54,470 nucleotides of DNA from the NCBI GenBank assembly GCA_031262165.1, contig JAISIF010000157.1, positions 1 to 54,470 of the forward strand, in the 5' to 3' direction. Positions 28,571-38,106 of the stretch are shown one piece after another. This stretch comes from Myxococcales bacterium (GTDB lineage: Bacteria; Myxococcota; Myxococcia; Myxococcales; UBA5297). The translations under genes were made by a program, and so were the position numbers. The notes below the pieces were generated by a model. It was given only the letters and a program-made list of their open reading frames with translations, made no database searches and was not told the DNA's origin. The number at the start of each line of letters is the position of its first letter. Positions within the stretch are counted from its first letter, which is position 1.

Positions 28571-28840
28571 ATGTCGCGAAAGGCCAACATTTCTTCGGAA
28601 GGCGCTCGTCAACTCGTCGAGAATTCGGGCGAAGCGCTCTCTGGCGATGCCGCTGGAAGGCTCGCTCGATTCGAGGATTTCTACGAGCACTTGATTTGGC
28701 AGAGGCAATCGATCCCGGTGGAATTGGATCGGCTGCGTGCCGAAGGGAAAACGAAGTCCCGTCAATTCAAGGAGTTGCTCGGACAAAAGCTCATGGCTGA
28801 GACGACCTTGAGCTTGCTCGCGCGGTTCGGGATTGAATGA
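28571..28840 (+). CDS. Small helical protein of unknown function (89 aa)
   Basis: Starts MSRKANISSEGARQLVENSG, with GGAG seven bases before the ATG. It is charged and predicted mostly alpha-helical, with no signal peptide, Cys or membrane segment. Base composition and the clear ribosome-binding site support a real gene. It is divergent from gdhA, which could reflect shared nitrogen-related control, but nothing in the sequence proves that. Confidence 0.55.
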   Translation: MSRKANISSEGARQLVENSGEALSGDAAGRLARFEDFYEHLIWQRQSIPVELDRLRAEGKTKSRQFKELLGQKLMAETTLSLLARFGIE

Positions 28841-28872
28841 GAGCTTCGGAAAACTCATTATCGATCAACAAA

Positions 28873-28902
28873 ATGGATTGCTGTGTTTCGCTCGCAATGA
28901 CG
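28873..28902. repeat. Half copy of the CATTGCGAGG inverted-repeat element
   Basis: GGATTGCTGTGTTTCGCTCG followed by CAATGACGG matches only the right arm of the element at 26449 and 43117. Confidence 0.55.
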
Positions 28903-28985
28903 GATGATTGAAATAAAGATTTGATCTATCAGCAAATCATCCATGGATTCCATTTCGGGAGCCGCCAAGCACACAAGATAAAAAG

Positions 28986-29421
28986 ATGTCCATGGATGGT
29001 ATGAAATTTTTCAATTGCTCGACAGGGGAATGAAAATACCACGTGGTCTTCATGCCGAAGTATCGAAAGAGAGCACTCTATGGCGAACTTCGGAAAGCTC
29101 TTGTGAACGTGATGAGGGAACTCGCATGACAAAAAGAATGCGTTATTTGAGGAAGGGTGTTTGATGCCCGAACATATTTATACATTGATCTCGACACTGT
29201 CGAAACATTCGGTGGCATCAGTGGTCGATTATATCAAAGGAAAGAGTTCGGTTTATCTTGCTTCGACATTTGGAGAAAAAACGAAATATCGAGGAGTAGC
29301 ATTTTGGGGCTCGCGGGTATTTCGTTTCAATAGTTGGAAGAGACGAGGCGACGATTCAAGCATCCAGGCGACCGAGCGAGCGTCATTGAATCATCCGCGA
29401 TTCGAACAAAATTCTGATTGA
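28986..29421 (+). pseudogene. Decayed IS200-type TnpA transposase
   Basis: Reading in pieces recovers an IS200/IS605-family Y1 transposase: KYHVVFMPKYRKRALYGELR, KALVNVMRELA, then a TGA stop, QKECVI, a frameshift (extra T near 29147), EEGCLMPEHIYTLIS, SVASVVDYIKGKSSVYLAST, another frameshift (extra G near 29307), and FWARGYFVSIVGRDEATIQ. The HUH metal motif HVH has become HIY, so it is inactive on that ground too. The second piece (from 29164) stays open as an 86-aa frame. The ends of the insertion sequence are not discernible. It marks a past single-strand transposon insertion between small genes. Confidence 0.8.
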
Positions 29422-29481
29422 ATCGCCTGGGGGCGCCAGCCTAAGGGGGCCTCTTTTTCAGCGTCTCCCCTCTCGCCCCTC

Positions 29482-30246
29482 ATGAAAATCATGAAAATCA
29501 TCTCCAGAGGCCTTTCGGACACGGGTCGCAAGCGCGATCACAACGAGGACAGTTTCCTGATCGATGAGGAGCTCTCTCTTTTCGTCGTGGCAGACGGAAT
29601 GGGTGGACACGCGGGCGGAGGCACGGCCTCCCGCCTCGCTGTCGAGACGATCGCCACGATCATGCGCGAGTCCTGGGCCCAAGAGGACAGCCCGCTGCGC
29701 GAAGACTGCCCGATTCAGGCCTCGCGCATCCCTTCGCTCCTGCGCCAGGCGGTTCAGGCCGCCTGCTGCAACATCTACATGGCGTCGCGCGAGAACCCAC
29801 ACCTCGCAGGCATGGGCACGACGACGGTCGTCCTCCTCATCCACGGCCAGCACGCCTTCTTCGCGCACGTCGGCGACAGCCGCATCTATCTGGTGCGTGA
29901 CGACTTCGTGCAGCAGGTCACCGAGGATCACAGCCTGGTCAATGAGCAGCTGCGCGCTGGCATGATCACCGCCGAGGAAGCCTTGAAGAGCCGCTACAAG
30001 AATATCATCACGCGCTCTGTCGGCTTCGAACGGAGCGTGGAGGTGGACGTGATGGGCCTCGTCTGCGAACCCGGCGACACCTTCATCCTCTGCTCGGACG
30101 GCATGTCCAACCTCGTGCACGAGGACGACATCCTGGAGCTCGCCGCCAAGGGCGATCTGGACGCGGTCACCAGTGCACTCGTCGCGTTGGCCAATGAGCG
30201 CGGTGGCGACGACAACATCACGGTCGTCGCGGCCAGAGCCCTCTGA
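29482..30246 (+). CDS. PP2C-family Ser/Thr protein phosphatase (PrpC/Stp type)
   Basis: A soluble 254-aa metal-dependent phosphatase that would counter Hanks-type kinases. Motifs are RKRDHNEDS (17-24), [10 protein letters not shown] (37-46), [25 protein letters not shown] and the terminal GGDDNITVV (241-249), so the metal aspartates D38 and D243/D244 are present. There is no regulatory domain. ATG 29491 is an alternative start; neither has a strong ribosome-binding site. It could act on the two kinases at 4433 and 9356, but no linkage shows this. Confidence 0.93.
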   Translation: MKIMKIISRGLSDTGRKRDHNEDSFLIDEELSLFVVADGMGGHAGGGTASRLAVETIATIMRESWAQEDSPLREDCPIQASRIPSLLRQAVQAACCNIYMASRENPHLAGMGTTTVVLLIHGQHAFFAHVGDSRIYLVRDDFVQQVTEDHSLVNEQLRAGMITAEEALKSRYKNIITRSVGFERSVEVDVMGLVCEPGDTFILCSDGMSNLVHEDDILELAAKGDLDAVTSALVALANERGGDDNITVVAARAL

Positions 30247-30299
30247 AGCAGGGTGGGGGCGCCAACGAACTCCAGCGGACGTAGCGCGATGTAGGCAGG

Positions 30300-30439
30300 G
30301 GCTGGGTTGAAGCGAAGCGGAAACCCAGCACGAACGAGCTCATGAAAGGCCTTCTCGAAACGCCTCGTCTGACGCAGCGATGCGGCGAGTTTCGCGAGGG
30401 GCGTTCGAGGCTGGGTCGTCGCTTCACTTCAACCCAGCC
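30300..30439. repeat. Inverted-repeat element with 30-bp GGCTGGGTTGAAG arms
   Basis: The left arm 30300-30329 and right arm 30410-30439 match in 26 of 30 positions when one is reversed (GGCTGGGTTGAAGYGAAGCG plus ten more). The spacer is 80 bases. It resembles small non-autonomous elements found in many bacteria. It lies just after the PP2C gene. Confidence 0.7.
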
Positions 30440-30757
30440 TACGGGCTCTGCTGACATCTCCCCCTTCGACATTGGAAAAACGCGATTGATCGGCGTCGAA
30501 TCGATTCAGTGGAACGATAGAATCTCCCAGAAAGACTGTCATTTTCACCAAACATCCTGGTTTTGGAAAGGGATTGAGAAATGACCGACAGAAGCATTCT
30601 TTTGAAAATTATTCAGTCCACTAACAATAATGCAAGGCAACGGCTATATTTAAAAAACAATAATAATTATGTAGAGGCAGCCCCCCCCTGTGGCCGCTCG
30701 AAATGACATTACAGCGTATTCAAGAAAGAATGAGGCAATTCATTACAAACAAAACAT

Positions 30758-30851
30758 GGGTGTCATGAACGACGCTCCTATGAAAAATAACAAACAATCA
30801 AAGCCGTGGTATTTATTGACGGGATTTGTAGGGGCGTCATCCATGACACCC
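30758..30851. repeat. Inverted repeat with 22-bp GGGTGTCATG arms
   Basis: Arms 30758-30779 (GGGTGTCATGAACGACGCTC) and 30830-30851 (reverse) match in 19 of 22 positions, with a 50-base AT-rich spacer. It can form a long hairpin in either strand. Confidence 0.65.
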
Positions 30852-31022
30852 AAAAGCCCCGTGAATTCGAATCCCGCTTCGCGGGAATCAATCATTCGCA
30901 GCTTCGCTGTGAAATTATGCCGCCTTTTAGCGGTGTTTCGCTTCTCTTTGCAATTTACAGCATTTTCGAGAAAGAATGAGATTGTTCATTTTATTTTCTA
31001 GACGGGCGCAGCACGCTGCGCA

Positions 31023-31070
31023 CCTACAAAACTTTCGATGAATAGCGTCAATTATTTTTGGAAACACTGT
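31023..31070 (-). repeat. Dispersed repeat CCTACAAAACYTTCGATGAA, internal copy
   Basis: The stretch through AATAGCGTCAATTATTTTTG and the CTGT end is nearly identical to the reverse complement of 54396-54443 at the right end of the window. Next to each copy is GC-rich hairpin-like sequence. Confidence 0.7.
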
Positions 31071-31651
31071 AAATCCAATAGAATCAATGTGGTCAAAAAT
31101 CAAAGCATGGTTCCGAAAGGTTCGAGCTCGAATTAATTGGATTTCAGAGGGTTGCAATTTCTAATATAGTCGGTTGGTTCGGACGCTATTGATATAAATG
31201 ACAATCTTTCTGGGAGATACTCTGGATGTATATGTCATTCTTTATTGAAAAAATTATAGTATGAACATGCTATTATAAGCAATCCTCAAGTGGTGTTTTC
31301 ACTCCCATGTCGAGTGGTTTAAAACCTCTATACCATTCATGAGTATTCGTTCGTTTTGTGTGCTTGGCGGCTCACAAAATGGAATCCAGGGATGATTTAC
31401 TGATAGGTCGAACCATTTCAGTCTCCTGGCAAAGCCGGGGGTTGCCTTTAGAAAATCAAAGTTATCATCACGTGGCGGGTATTGGTTCGATCGCGATTGC
31501 TTCGATATTATTTCATCGATTCTCCAAAAAATCATTTTCGCTTGAGTTAGGAAATCCAAACGGCTAGGGCGCGCCGTCTTTCTTTCAGGGCTGATGTTCG
31601 ATGTTTTGCCCCCAGCCCTCGAACGTCGCTCTCCGTGGCCGGACAGAGTTC

Positions 31652-32704
31652 ATGCCCCTCACAGCCCCCGCATCGAATGCCTCCGCTGCCTCTGCCGAGG
31701 GCCTGTCGTCGCAGGCCCTTCTGAGCGCCTTCCCCCGCAAGCGCGTCCTCGTCGTCGGCGACATCGTGGCCGACGAATACATCTATGGAGAGACCGATCG
31801 GGTCTCGCGCGAGGCGCCGGTCCTCATCGTCCGCTATGAGTCGTCGGAGATCATGCTCGGTGGGGCGGGAAACGCCGCGGCCAACCTGCGCGCCCTGGGC
31901 GCCGAGGTCTGCCTGCTCGGCATCGTGGGCTGTGACGAGATGGGGCGTGGCGTGCGCGCCCGGGCAGCCGAGATGGGCATCGACCTCGTCTCGCCCGAGA
32001 GCAACTTGCTCCTGACCGAGACGAAGACGCGCATCCTCGCCGGTGGCCGCAACACGCGGCGCCAGCAGATGCTGCGCATCGACCGAGGCCAGAGGGCGCT
32101 GCCCGCTGACATCGAACAGGCGCTGTGCGCCCTGCTCCGGCGCGAGGCGCCGCGCTGCGACGCCATCCTGGTCTCGGACTACGGGGCAGGCGTTCTGGGC
32201 GCCCCGCTCATCGCCGAGGTGCTCGCGCTGGCCCGGACCGGCGCCATCGTCTGCGTGGATTCCCGCTACAACCTCCCGGCCTTTGTCGGCGCCACGGTCC
32301 TCAAGCCCAACGAGGCCGAGTTCGAGGCTCTCGCCCAAGCGCATGCGCCAGACGAGGCCACGCTGCGCGACCTCGTCCGCCACACGCTGCGGCGCCTGAC
32401 CTCGACCAAGGCCCTGCTCGTCACGCGCGGCAGCAGCGGAATGATGCTCTGCGCCAGTAGTGGCGCTGGGGATGAGGGCGAGCTCGTCACCATCCCGCCA
32501 CACGGCACGCACGAGACCGTGGACGTGACGGGCGCGGGCGACACGGTCGCCGCCACCCTGGCCCTTGCGCTCGCCGCGGGCGCGTCATTCCCTCAAGCCG
32601 CCCGCCTCGCCAACGTGGCCGGCGCCCTCAAGGTTCGAAAGCTCGGAACGGTGACGGTCAGTCTGGCCGAACTGGAGCGCGAACTGTCGGAGTCCTGCTC
32701 GTGA
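31652..32704 (+). CDS. rfaE1: D-glycero-beta-D-manno-heptose-7-phosphate kinase (HldE kinase part)
   Basis: A PfkB/ribokinase-fold sugar kinase for the ADP-heptose path to LPS inner core. VLVVGDIVADEYIYGETDRV followed by SREAPV is diagnostic for RfaE domain I, as are MLGGAGNAAANLRALGA and the anion-hole motif DVTGAGDTVAA. ATG 31652 is used; an upstream alternative begins at 31601. Its stop overlaps the GTG of rfaE2. In enterics the two activities are fused as HldE; here they are separate but coupled, as in several non-enteric lineages. Confidence 0.92.
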   Translation: MPLTAPASNASAASAEGLSSQALLSAFPRKRVLVVGDIVADEYIYGETDRVSREAPVLIVRYESSEIMLGGAGNAAANLRALGAEVCLLGIVGCDEMGRGVRARAAEMGIDLVSPESNLLLTETKTRILAGGRNTRRQQMLRIDRGQRALPADIEQALCALLRREAPRCDAILVSDYGAGVLGAPLIAEVLALARTGAIVCVDSRYNLPAFVGATVLKPNEAEFEALAQAHAPDEATLRDLVRHTLRRLTSTKALLVTRGSSGMMLCASSGAGDEGELVTIPPHGTHETVDVTGAGDTVAATLALALAAGASFPQAARLANVAGALKVRKLGTVTVSLAELERELSESCS

Positions 32705-33186
32705 GTCTCTCGAAAATCGCCTCCCGCGAGGAGCTCGCCGCGCGCATCCGCGATGCGCAGGCCAGCGGAGAGGTCGTGGCCATGGCCAACGGCGTCTTCG
32801 ACCTGCTCCACGTCGGCCATGTCCGTTACCTCCAGGCCGCCCGCGAGATGGCTGACCGCCTCGTCGTGGCCGTGAACTCGGATGCCTCGACGCGCGCCTA
32901 CAAGGGCCCAGACCGCCCCATGATCCCCGAGGCCGAGCGCGCCGAGCTGGTGGCAGCGCTCGCGTGCGTCGATCACGTCATCGTGTTCGACGATTTGGAC
33001 GTGCGGCCCACCCTGCGCGCTCTCAGGCCAGATCTCCACGTGAAGGGGACCGACTACACCGAGGGCTCCGTCCCCGAGCGCGACGAGGTCCTCGCCTATG
33101 GCGGCCGCGTGGCCATCGCGGGCGATCCCAAGGATCACTCGTCCACCGAGACCATTGCCCGGCTGCGCCGCGCTCACGGGACATGA
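32701..33186 (+). CDS. rfaE2: D-glycero-beta-D-manno-heptose 1-phosphate adenylyltransferase (HldE transferase part)
   Basis: A 161-aa cytidylyltransferase-like enzyme that activates heptose 1-phosphate with ATP. GVFDLLHVGHVRYLQAA (31-47) holds the HxGH nucleotide site. KGTDYTEGSVPERDEVLAYG and DHSSTETIARLR near the end are typical for RfaE domain II. It starts at GTG 32701, overlapping the rfaE1 stop. A GmhA/GmhB gene is not in the window. Confidence 0.93.
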   Translation: MSLSKIASREELAARIRDAQASGEVVAMANGVFDLLHVGHVRYLQAAREMADRLVVAVNSDASTRAYKGPDRPMIPEAERAELVAALACVDHVIVFDDLDVRPTLRALRPDLHVKGTDYTEGSVPERDEVLAYGGRVAIAGDPKDHSSTETIARLRRAHGT

Positions 33187-33319
33187 CGGGCCCCCTGGGC
33201 CGACCCGGACTGGAAATGAACGCGCGACCGAGCCAAGTTCGACTCGTCTGAGACCTGCTCGTCGCGCTGGCACGATTCGACTCGATTCGACGGAACGTGA
33301 TGCCGCATTGGAGGCAGAC

Positions 33320-34249
33320 ATGCCCAGATTGGCCGTTACCATCATCACGCTGAACGAGGCGCAGGACTTGCCCGACTGCCTGCGCTCGGTCGCGTTCGCC
33401 GACGACATCCTCGTCGTGGATTCGGGGAGCACGGATCGGACGGTCGAGCTGGCCCGCCAGATGGGCGCCCGCGTCATCGAGAACCCGTGGCCAGGCTATG
33501 CCGCGCAGCGTCAGTTCGCGCTGGAGCGCGCTCAGGGTGACTGGTGCCTCATGTTGGACGCGGACGAGCGCGTCTCGCCCGAGCTGCAAGGTGAGATCGC
33601 CGTGGCCATCACGCGGGACAACGTGAACGGCTACTTCATCCCGTTCGTCACCCACATGTTCGACAAGGCGCTGCTTCACGGCGGCGATCGTGGCGAGCGC
33701 AACCTGCGCCTGGTGCGCAAGGCCAAAGCCCATTGGACTCAGAGCGGCTGCGGCATGGACGGCGCCGTGGTGGAGGGCGAGCTCGGCGCGCTCAAGGACC
33801 CCATCGTCCACATCCCCTATGCCTCGCTCGCCGAGTATTTCGACCGCCTCAACACGAAGACGAGCCAGTGCGCCCTCGATCTGCACCAGAGCGGGGTGCG
33901 CGCCTCCAGGCTGCACCTGCTCCGACACCCGTTCCTCTTCCTCTGGCACTACGTCGTGCTGCTCGGCTTCCTCGATGGCTGGGCAGGATTTCTCCACGCC
34001 TCGTTCAGATCGCTCTTCGATTTCATCACGCAGGCCAAGCTCCTCGACATCGAGCGCCGCGCGGGCAGCCTCTCCCCCGACACGATCGCGCAGAGCGCCA
34101 TCATCCCGCGTTTGGCCACGCCCCTCCAGACGTCGGAGACATCGGCGGAACCAGCGGCACTGCCGACGTCCGTGGAGGCGACATCGGATCGGCTCGCCCC
34201 ATCGAGTGAGACACCTTCCGAACGCGACGAGAAACAGGGCGCGGCGTGA
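33320..34249 (+). CDS. Family 2 glycosyltransferase (LPS core type, WaaE/KdtX-like)
   Basis: ATG 33320 with GGAGG six bases upstream gives 309 aa. The GT-A fold is shown by LAVTIITLNEAQDLPDCLRS, DDILVVDSGSTDRT and the metal-binding LMLDADERVSPEL. The order and spacing match LPS core beta-1,4-glucosyltransferases of the WaaE/KdtX type. A hydrophobic segment (FLFLWHYVVLLGFLDGW) near residues 205-230 may touch the membrane. A Thr/Ser-rich tail of about 50 residues is atypical. The GTGA overlap with the next glycosyltransferase gene indicates coupling. Confidence 0.88.
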   Translation: MPRLAVTIITLNEAQDLPDCLRSVAFADDILVVDSGSTDRTVELARQMGARVIENPWPGYAAQRQFALERAQGDWCLMLDADERVSPELQGEIAVAITRDNVNGYFIPFVTHMFDKALLHGGDRGERNLRLVRKAKAHWTQSGCGMDGAVVEGELGALKDPIVHIPYASLAEYFDRLNTKTSQCALDLHQSGVRASRLHLLRHPFLFLWHYVVLLGFLDGWAGFLHASFRSLFDFITQAKLLDIERRAGSLSPDTIAQSAIIPRLATPLQTSETSAEPAALPTSVEATSDRLAPSSETPSERDEKQGAA

Positions 34250-35487
34250 AGGTCCTGATGTTGCTCTCGTATCCGGGGCTGACCGGCCCGGCCGAGCTGG
34301 CGCTGAGCGACGCGCGGGGCCTGCGCGAGGCGGGGCACACGGTCCTGTTCGGCTGCGACACGCGGCGCGATTTGAAAAAGATCGAGCGCTCGGTGTGCGC
34401 CGATGGAACGCAGGACTTTGGCGACACGGCGTCCGCCGTCGATCCGCTCGCCCACCAGGACTTCGCGCGCGCCATCGACGCGGCTGGCTTCGAGCGCATG
34501 GCCGAGCTGACGCTGTGCAAGAGCAAACCGACGCCCCTGGAGCTGGCGCGCGACGTGTGGAGCCTGCGTCGCCGCATGGAGGGCGCGGACATCGTTCACA
34601 CGCGCTTCTCGCACGAGCTGCTCGTCGCGCTCGCGGCAGCAAAACTTTCGAGGCGGCCACCGCGCGTCGTCCACAGCGTCGAGAAGCCGCCGACCAAGGG
34701 TGGGCTCTGGGCCCTGAGGGCCGCGGACGCGCTCGTCCTGCCGAGCCGCCACGCGCTGGAGCGCCTCGTCCAAGTCCAGGGCTCGGGCACCGCTCTGCGT
34801 GAAGAGCGGCTCCATGTCCTGCCGGGCCGCGTGGATGGCGCGCGCTTCACGCCAGGGGATGGGAGCGCCCTGCGCGCCGAGCTGAACCTGCCGAGCGACG
34901 CGCTCGTCTTTGGCATCGTCTCGCGCATCAAGATCGAGCGGCGCCACGAGCTGTTCCTACGCGCCTTTGCCCAGGTCTCGACCGCGCTGCCCAACGCTCG
35001 ATTGTGCGTCGTGGGTCGAGGTGAACACAGGCCAGCCATCGAGGCGCTCGTCGATGAGCTCGGCCTGCGCGAGCGCGCCGTGTTCTCGGGCTATCGGGCG
35101 GGCGACGAGCTGGTGACGGCCTATCGCGCGCTCGACGCGCAGGTGTGGCTCGTCCAGGGCAACGATGGGACGAGCCGAGCCGTGCTCGAAGCGCTCGCGT
35201 GCGGCACGCCGGTCATCGCGGGCAGCGGCGGTGCGCAGGCCGAGGTGGTGCGCGATGGCCTCGATGGCCGCGTGGTGCCGCTCGATCCCGCGTGGACGCC
35301 GGGCATGGCCTCGAGCCGTGAGGAGCTCGACGCGCTCGCCCGCGCGCTGCTCGACCTGGCCGATCGCGATCGACGCGAGGCCATGCGGCAGAGCGCACGG
35401 CAGCGGGCACAGGCGTTCTCACCGGCCGCTCGGGCCGAGGGCTTGCGCCGGATTTATGAAGGCCTGTCGCCTGTTGAGGCCGGATGA
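34246..35487 (+). CDS. Family 4-type glycosyltransferase
   Basis: A 413-aa GT-B protein with N-terminal MKVLMLLSYPGLTGPAELAL, a linker, and C-terminal nucleotide-sugar part (FGIVSRIKIERRHELFL, LCVVGRGEHRPAIEAL, GTSRAVLEALACGTPVIA). The last gives the family's spaced acidic motif. It starts at GTG 34246 inside the previous stop. The rfaE1-rfaE2-GT2-GT4 order points to LPS core or O-chain assembly; the sugar is unknown. Confidence 0.88.
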   Translation: MKVLMLLSYPGLTGPAELALSDARGLREAGHTVLFGCDTRRDLKKIERSVCADGTQDFGDTASAVDPLAHQDFARAIDAAGFERMAELTLCKSKPTPLELARDVWSLRRRMEGADIVHTRFSHELLVALAAAKLSRRPPRVVHSVEKPPTKGGLWALRAADALVLPSRHALERLVQVQGSGTALREERLHVLPGRVDGARFTPGDGSALRAELNLPSDALVFGIVSRIKIERRHELFLRAFAQVSTALPNARLCVVGRGEHRPAIEALVDELGLRERAVFSGYRAGDELVTAYRALDAQVWLVQGNDGTSRAVLEALACGTPVIAGSGGAQAEVVRDGLDGRVVPLDPAWTPGMASSREELDALARALLDLADRDRREAMRQSARQRAQAFSPAARAEGLRRIYEGLSPVEAG

Positions 35488-35623
35488 GCGGCGCTCGACG
35501 GTCGTGATGTTGTAAAGAGCACGCCCTCGCGCCGGATGGGCCCCTCCTCCGCCCGGCGGAAGATCCCCAGATTTCATCCGCGCCATGGTGCCAGAGATTC
35601 TCTGGCAAGGAGCCCTTCCAAGA

Positions 35624-36643
35624 ATGAATCAACCTGCCCGCGTCGAGCTCGCCGATCCCGAAATCCTCCGAACCCTGTGCGGTGGCCAAAGCGAAAATCT
35701 GAAACTCATCGGAAAGAAGCTCGGCGTCAGCGTTGGCCAGCGCGGCTCCTGTCTCCTCGTGAGCGGCGCGACCGAGGCCGTGGCCTTTGCCGACCGCCTG
35801 CTGCGCGAGCTCTACGAGCTGCTCCAGCGCGGCTACCGGCTCTATCCTGAGGACATCGATCAGGCCATCAAGACGCTCTCCCTGGATGAACGCGTGAGCT
35901 TGCGCGACATCTTCATGGACTCGGTCTTCGTCTCGAACCGCAAGCGCGCCATCGCCCCCAAGGGGCTCGCGCAGAAGCGCTACGTCGAGGCCATCCGGCG
36001 CCACGACATCGTGTTTGGCATTGGCCCGGCCGGCACGGGCAAGACCTACCTGGCGATGGCCATGGCCGCCGCCGCGCTGGTCGAGCACCGCGTCAAGCGC
36101 CTCATCCTCACACGGCCTGCGGTCGAGGCGGGCGAGAAGCTCGGCTTCCTGCCCGGTGACCTGGCCGAGAAGATCAACCCCTACCTGCGGCCGCTCTACG
36201 ACGCGCTCCACGACATGATGGACGCCGAGAAGGTCGCCTCGCTCATGGAACGGGGGACCATCGAGGTCGCGCCGCTGGCCTTCATGCGCGGCCGGACGCT
36301 CAACGACGCCTTCGTCATCCTCGACGAGGCGCAGAACACCACGCCCGAGCAGATGAAGATGTTCCTGACGCGTCTCGGCTTTGGATCGCGCGCCGTGGTA
36401 ACGGGCGACATCACGCAGATCGACCTGCCGACAGGCCAGCCCTCGGGGCTCATCGCGGTCCGCGAGATCCTGCAAGATGTCGAGGGACTGCGCTTCTGCC
36501 AATTCAGCGAAGTGGATGTGGTCCGCCATCCGCTGGTCCAGGAGATCGTCCAGGCCTACGAGCGCTGGGACCTCCGGCGCAAAACGCCGCCATCCAAGCC
36601 GCCATCCAAAGCGGTGATGGCCGACGAACCGAATCCCAGCTGA
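35624..36643 (+). CDS. phoH: PhoH-like ATPase
   Basis: 339 aa from ATG 35624. It has the KH-like N-terminal part ([20 protein letters not shown]), Walker [33 protein letters not shown], Walker [15 protein letters not shown] and [12 protein letters not shown]. This is the YbeZ-type PhoH, linked in other bacteria to ybeY and ribosome/RNA metabolism. No ybeY follows here; instead there is a MITE-like copy and an RlmI-like gene. AAGGAG lies 12 bases before the ATG. Confidence 0.93.
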   Translation: MNQPARVELADPEILRTLCGGQSENLKLIGKKLGVSVGQRGSCLLVSGATEAVAFADRLLRELYELLQRGYRLYPEDIDQAIKTLSLDERVSLRDIFMDSVFVSNRKRAIAPKGLAQKRYVEAIRRHDIVFGIGPAGTGKTYLAMAMAAAALVEHRVKRLILTRPAVEAGEKLGFLPGDLAEKINPYLRPLYDALHDMMDAEKVASLMERGTIEVAPLAFMRGRTLNDAFVILDEAQNTTPEQMKMFLTRLGFGSRAVVTGDITQIDLPTGQPSGLIAVREILQDVEGLRFCQFSEVDVVRHPLVQEIVQAYERWDLRRKTPPSKPPSKAVMADEPNPS

Positions 36644-36705
36644 GTCGTCGCTCATCCAGGCGATGTCGACGGGCAGGCACAGGGGCTTTGCCCCTCTACG
36701 ATTCA

Positions 36706-36873
36706 TAAGGACTTATCCCTTCATGAGGACCGAGCAACGCGAAGGCCGGGGAATGTCAAATGTCAGACGAGGCGCGAGGCAGGAGCTTCCCGAGGGAAAT
36801 GAAGAGCGAAGCAACGAAGACTGGCGTTTCACGGACAAGTGGGGCGACGAGATAATTCATGGATAAGCCCCAA
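36706..36873 (+). repeat. MITE-like interspersed repeat, copy 3
   Basis: The ends TAAGGACTTATCCC and GGATAAGCCCC are imperfect inverted repeats. The interior carries GAGCGAAGCAACGAAGACTG and GCGTTTCACGGACAAGTGGG. An AGGGGCTTTGCCCCT hairpin lies just upstream (36681-36695). Confidence 0.8.
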
Positions 36874-36920
36874 GACCATCACCTGGAAATCACCTCACAC
36901 ACCTCGAAAGCACCACCGTC

Positions 36921-38096
36921 ATGACCGAACACAGCATCGCCATCACGCGCCGCGGCGACGAGCGCGTCGAGCAGGGCCTGCCCTGGATCTACCGCGCCGA
37001 TCTCAAGTCAGTCCCCAAGGGCCTTACCGAGGGCGCCATCGTGCGCGTGGTCGATGGTCGCGGCTGGTTCAAGGGGCGCGCGTTCTATTCGAGCCAGAGC
37101 CAGATCGCGCTGCGCCTGCTCACGCGCGAGGACGTGGCGTGCGATCGCGCCTTTTTTGCCGATCGCCTGCGCGCGGCCCTCGCACTCCGAGAGCGCCTCT
37201 TCCCAGGCGAGACGACCTATCGCCTCGTACACGGCGACGCCGATCTGCTCTCGGGCATCGTCATCGATCGCTACGGCGACGTGCTCTGCATCCAGCTCCT
37301 CACCCAGGCCGCCGATGCACTGCGAGAGTTGTTCGTCTCGCTGCTGCGCGAGCTCTTCCCTGGCACTCGTGCCATCATCGAGCGCAGCGACGCCAAGGTG
37401 CGGCTCCTCGAAGGCCTCGAACCGATCAAGCGGGTGCTGTTCGGCGAGGCGCCCGGCCCGATCGAGCTGCGCGAGGGCGACGTCACCCAGCGCATCGATC
37501 CCATGGAGGGCCAGAAGACGGGCGGTTTCCTGGACCAGCGCGAGAACCACCTGCTCGCTGCGCGCTTCGCGTCTGGCCTCGGGCTTGACTGCTTCTCCTA
37601 CACGGGCGGCTTCGCGCTCCAGCTCGCCAAGCACGGCTGCACGCGCGTGACGGCCGTCGAGTGCAGCGAAAGCGCCTCGGCCCTGCTGATGGAGAGCGCC
37701 GCGCGCAACGGCCTGTCGAACGTCGAGGTCACGACGGCCAACGTGTTCGACTTTCTCAAGGCCCAGTCCATGACGAGCACGCGCTACGACACGATCGTCC
37801 TCGACCCGCCCTCCTTTGCGAAGAACAAGGGCGCCATCGAGGGTGCGCTGCGCGGCTACAAGGAGATCAACCTGCGGGCGATGCAGCTGCTCAAACCAGG
37901 TGGCCACCTCATCAGCGCGAGCTGCTCGTTCCACGTCGATGAGGCGGGCTTCGAACAGATGCTCCACGCCGCGGCATGCGACGCCAAGCGCTCGGTCCAG
38001 ATCGTCGAGCGCCGGGGCGCGAGCCGCGATCACCCGGTCCTGCTCGGCGTGCGCGAGACGCGCTACCTCAAGTGCTTCTTTTTGCGGGTGCTGTGA
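36921..38096 (+). CDS. Class I SAM-dependent rRNA methyltransferase (RlmI/RlmK-C like)
   Basis: 391 aa. An N-terminal PUA-like domain (GDERVEQGLPWIYRADLKSV) is followed by a central segment with DPMEGQKTGGFLDQRENHLL. The Rossmann methyltransferase part has CFSYTGGFALQLA, then LDPPSFAKNKGAIEG and LISASCSFHV. The layout matches RlmI, which makes 5-methylcytosine in 23S rRNA; the Cys in SASCS fits the catalytic nucleophile. The exact base target is inferred from the family. No strong ribosome-binding site precedes ATG 36921. Confidence 0.9.
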   Translation: MTEHSIAITRRGDERVEQGLPWIYRADLKSVPKGLTEGAIVRVVDGRGWFKGRAFYSSQSQIALRLLTREDVACDRAFFADRLRAALALRERLFPGETTYRLVHGDADLLSGIVIDRYGDVLCIQLLTQAADALRELFVSLLRELFPGTRAIIERSDAKVRLLEGLEPIKRVLFGEAPGPIELREGDVTQRIDPMEGQKTGGFLDQRENHLLAARFASGLGLDCFSYTGGFALQLAKHGCTRVTAVECSESASALLMESAARNGLSNVEVTTANVFDFLKAQSMTSTRYDTIVLDPPSFAKNKGAIEGALRGYKEINLRAMQLLKPGGHLISASCSFHVDEAGFEQMLHAAACDAKRSVQIVERRGASRDHPVLLGVRETRYLKCFFLRVL

Positions 38097-38106
38097 CGAC
38101 CGCCCT

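Larger units (their letters stand above)
30247..31651. other. 1.4-kb AT-rich intergenic region filled with repeats
   Basis: Contains three separate inverted or dispersed repeats, listed individually. It also has two direct copies of TACAGYRTWTTCRAGAAAGAATGAG (about 30713 and 30957) and a CTGGCAAAGCCGGGGG hairpin at about 31428. The short frames show no motifs or ribosome-binding sites. It looks like a landing zone for small elements. Confidence 0.6.

Noticed and set aside
29482-30246. PP2C gene as part of a toxin or defence module with the IS200 remnant
   Set aside because: No partner genes typical of such modules; the phosphatase looks like ordinary PrpC and the remnant is dead.
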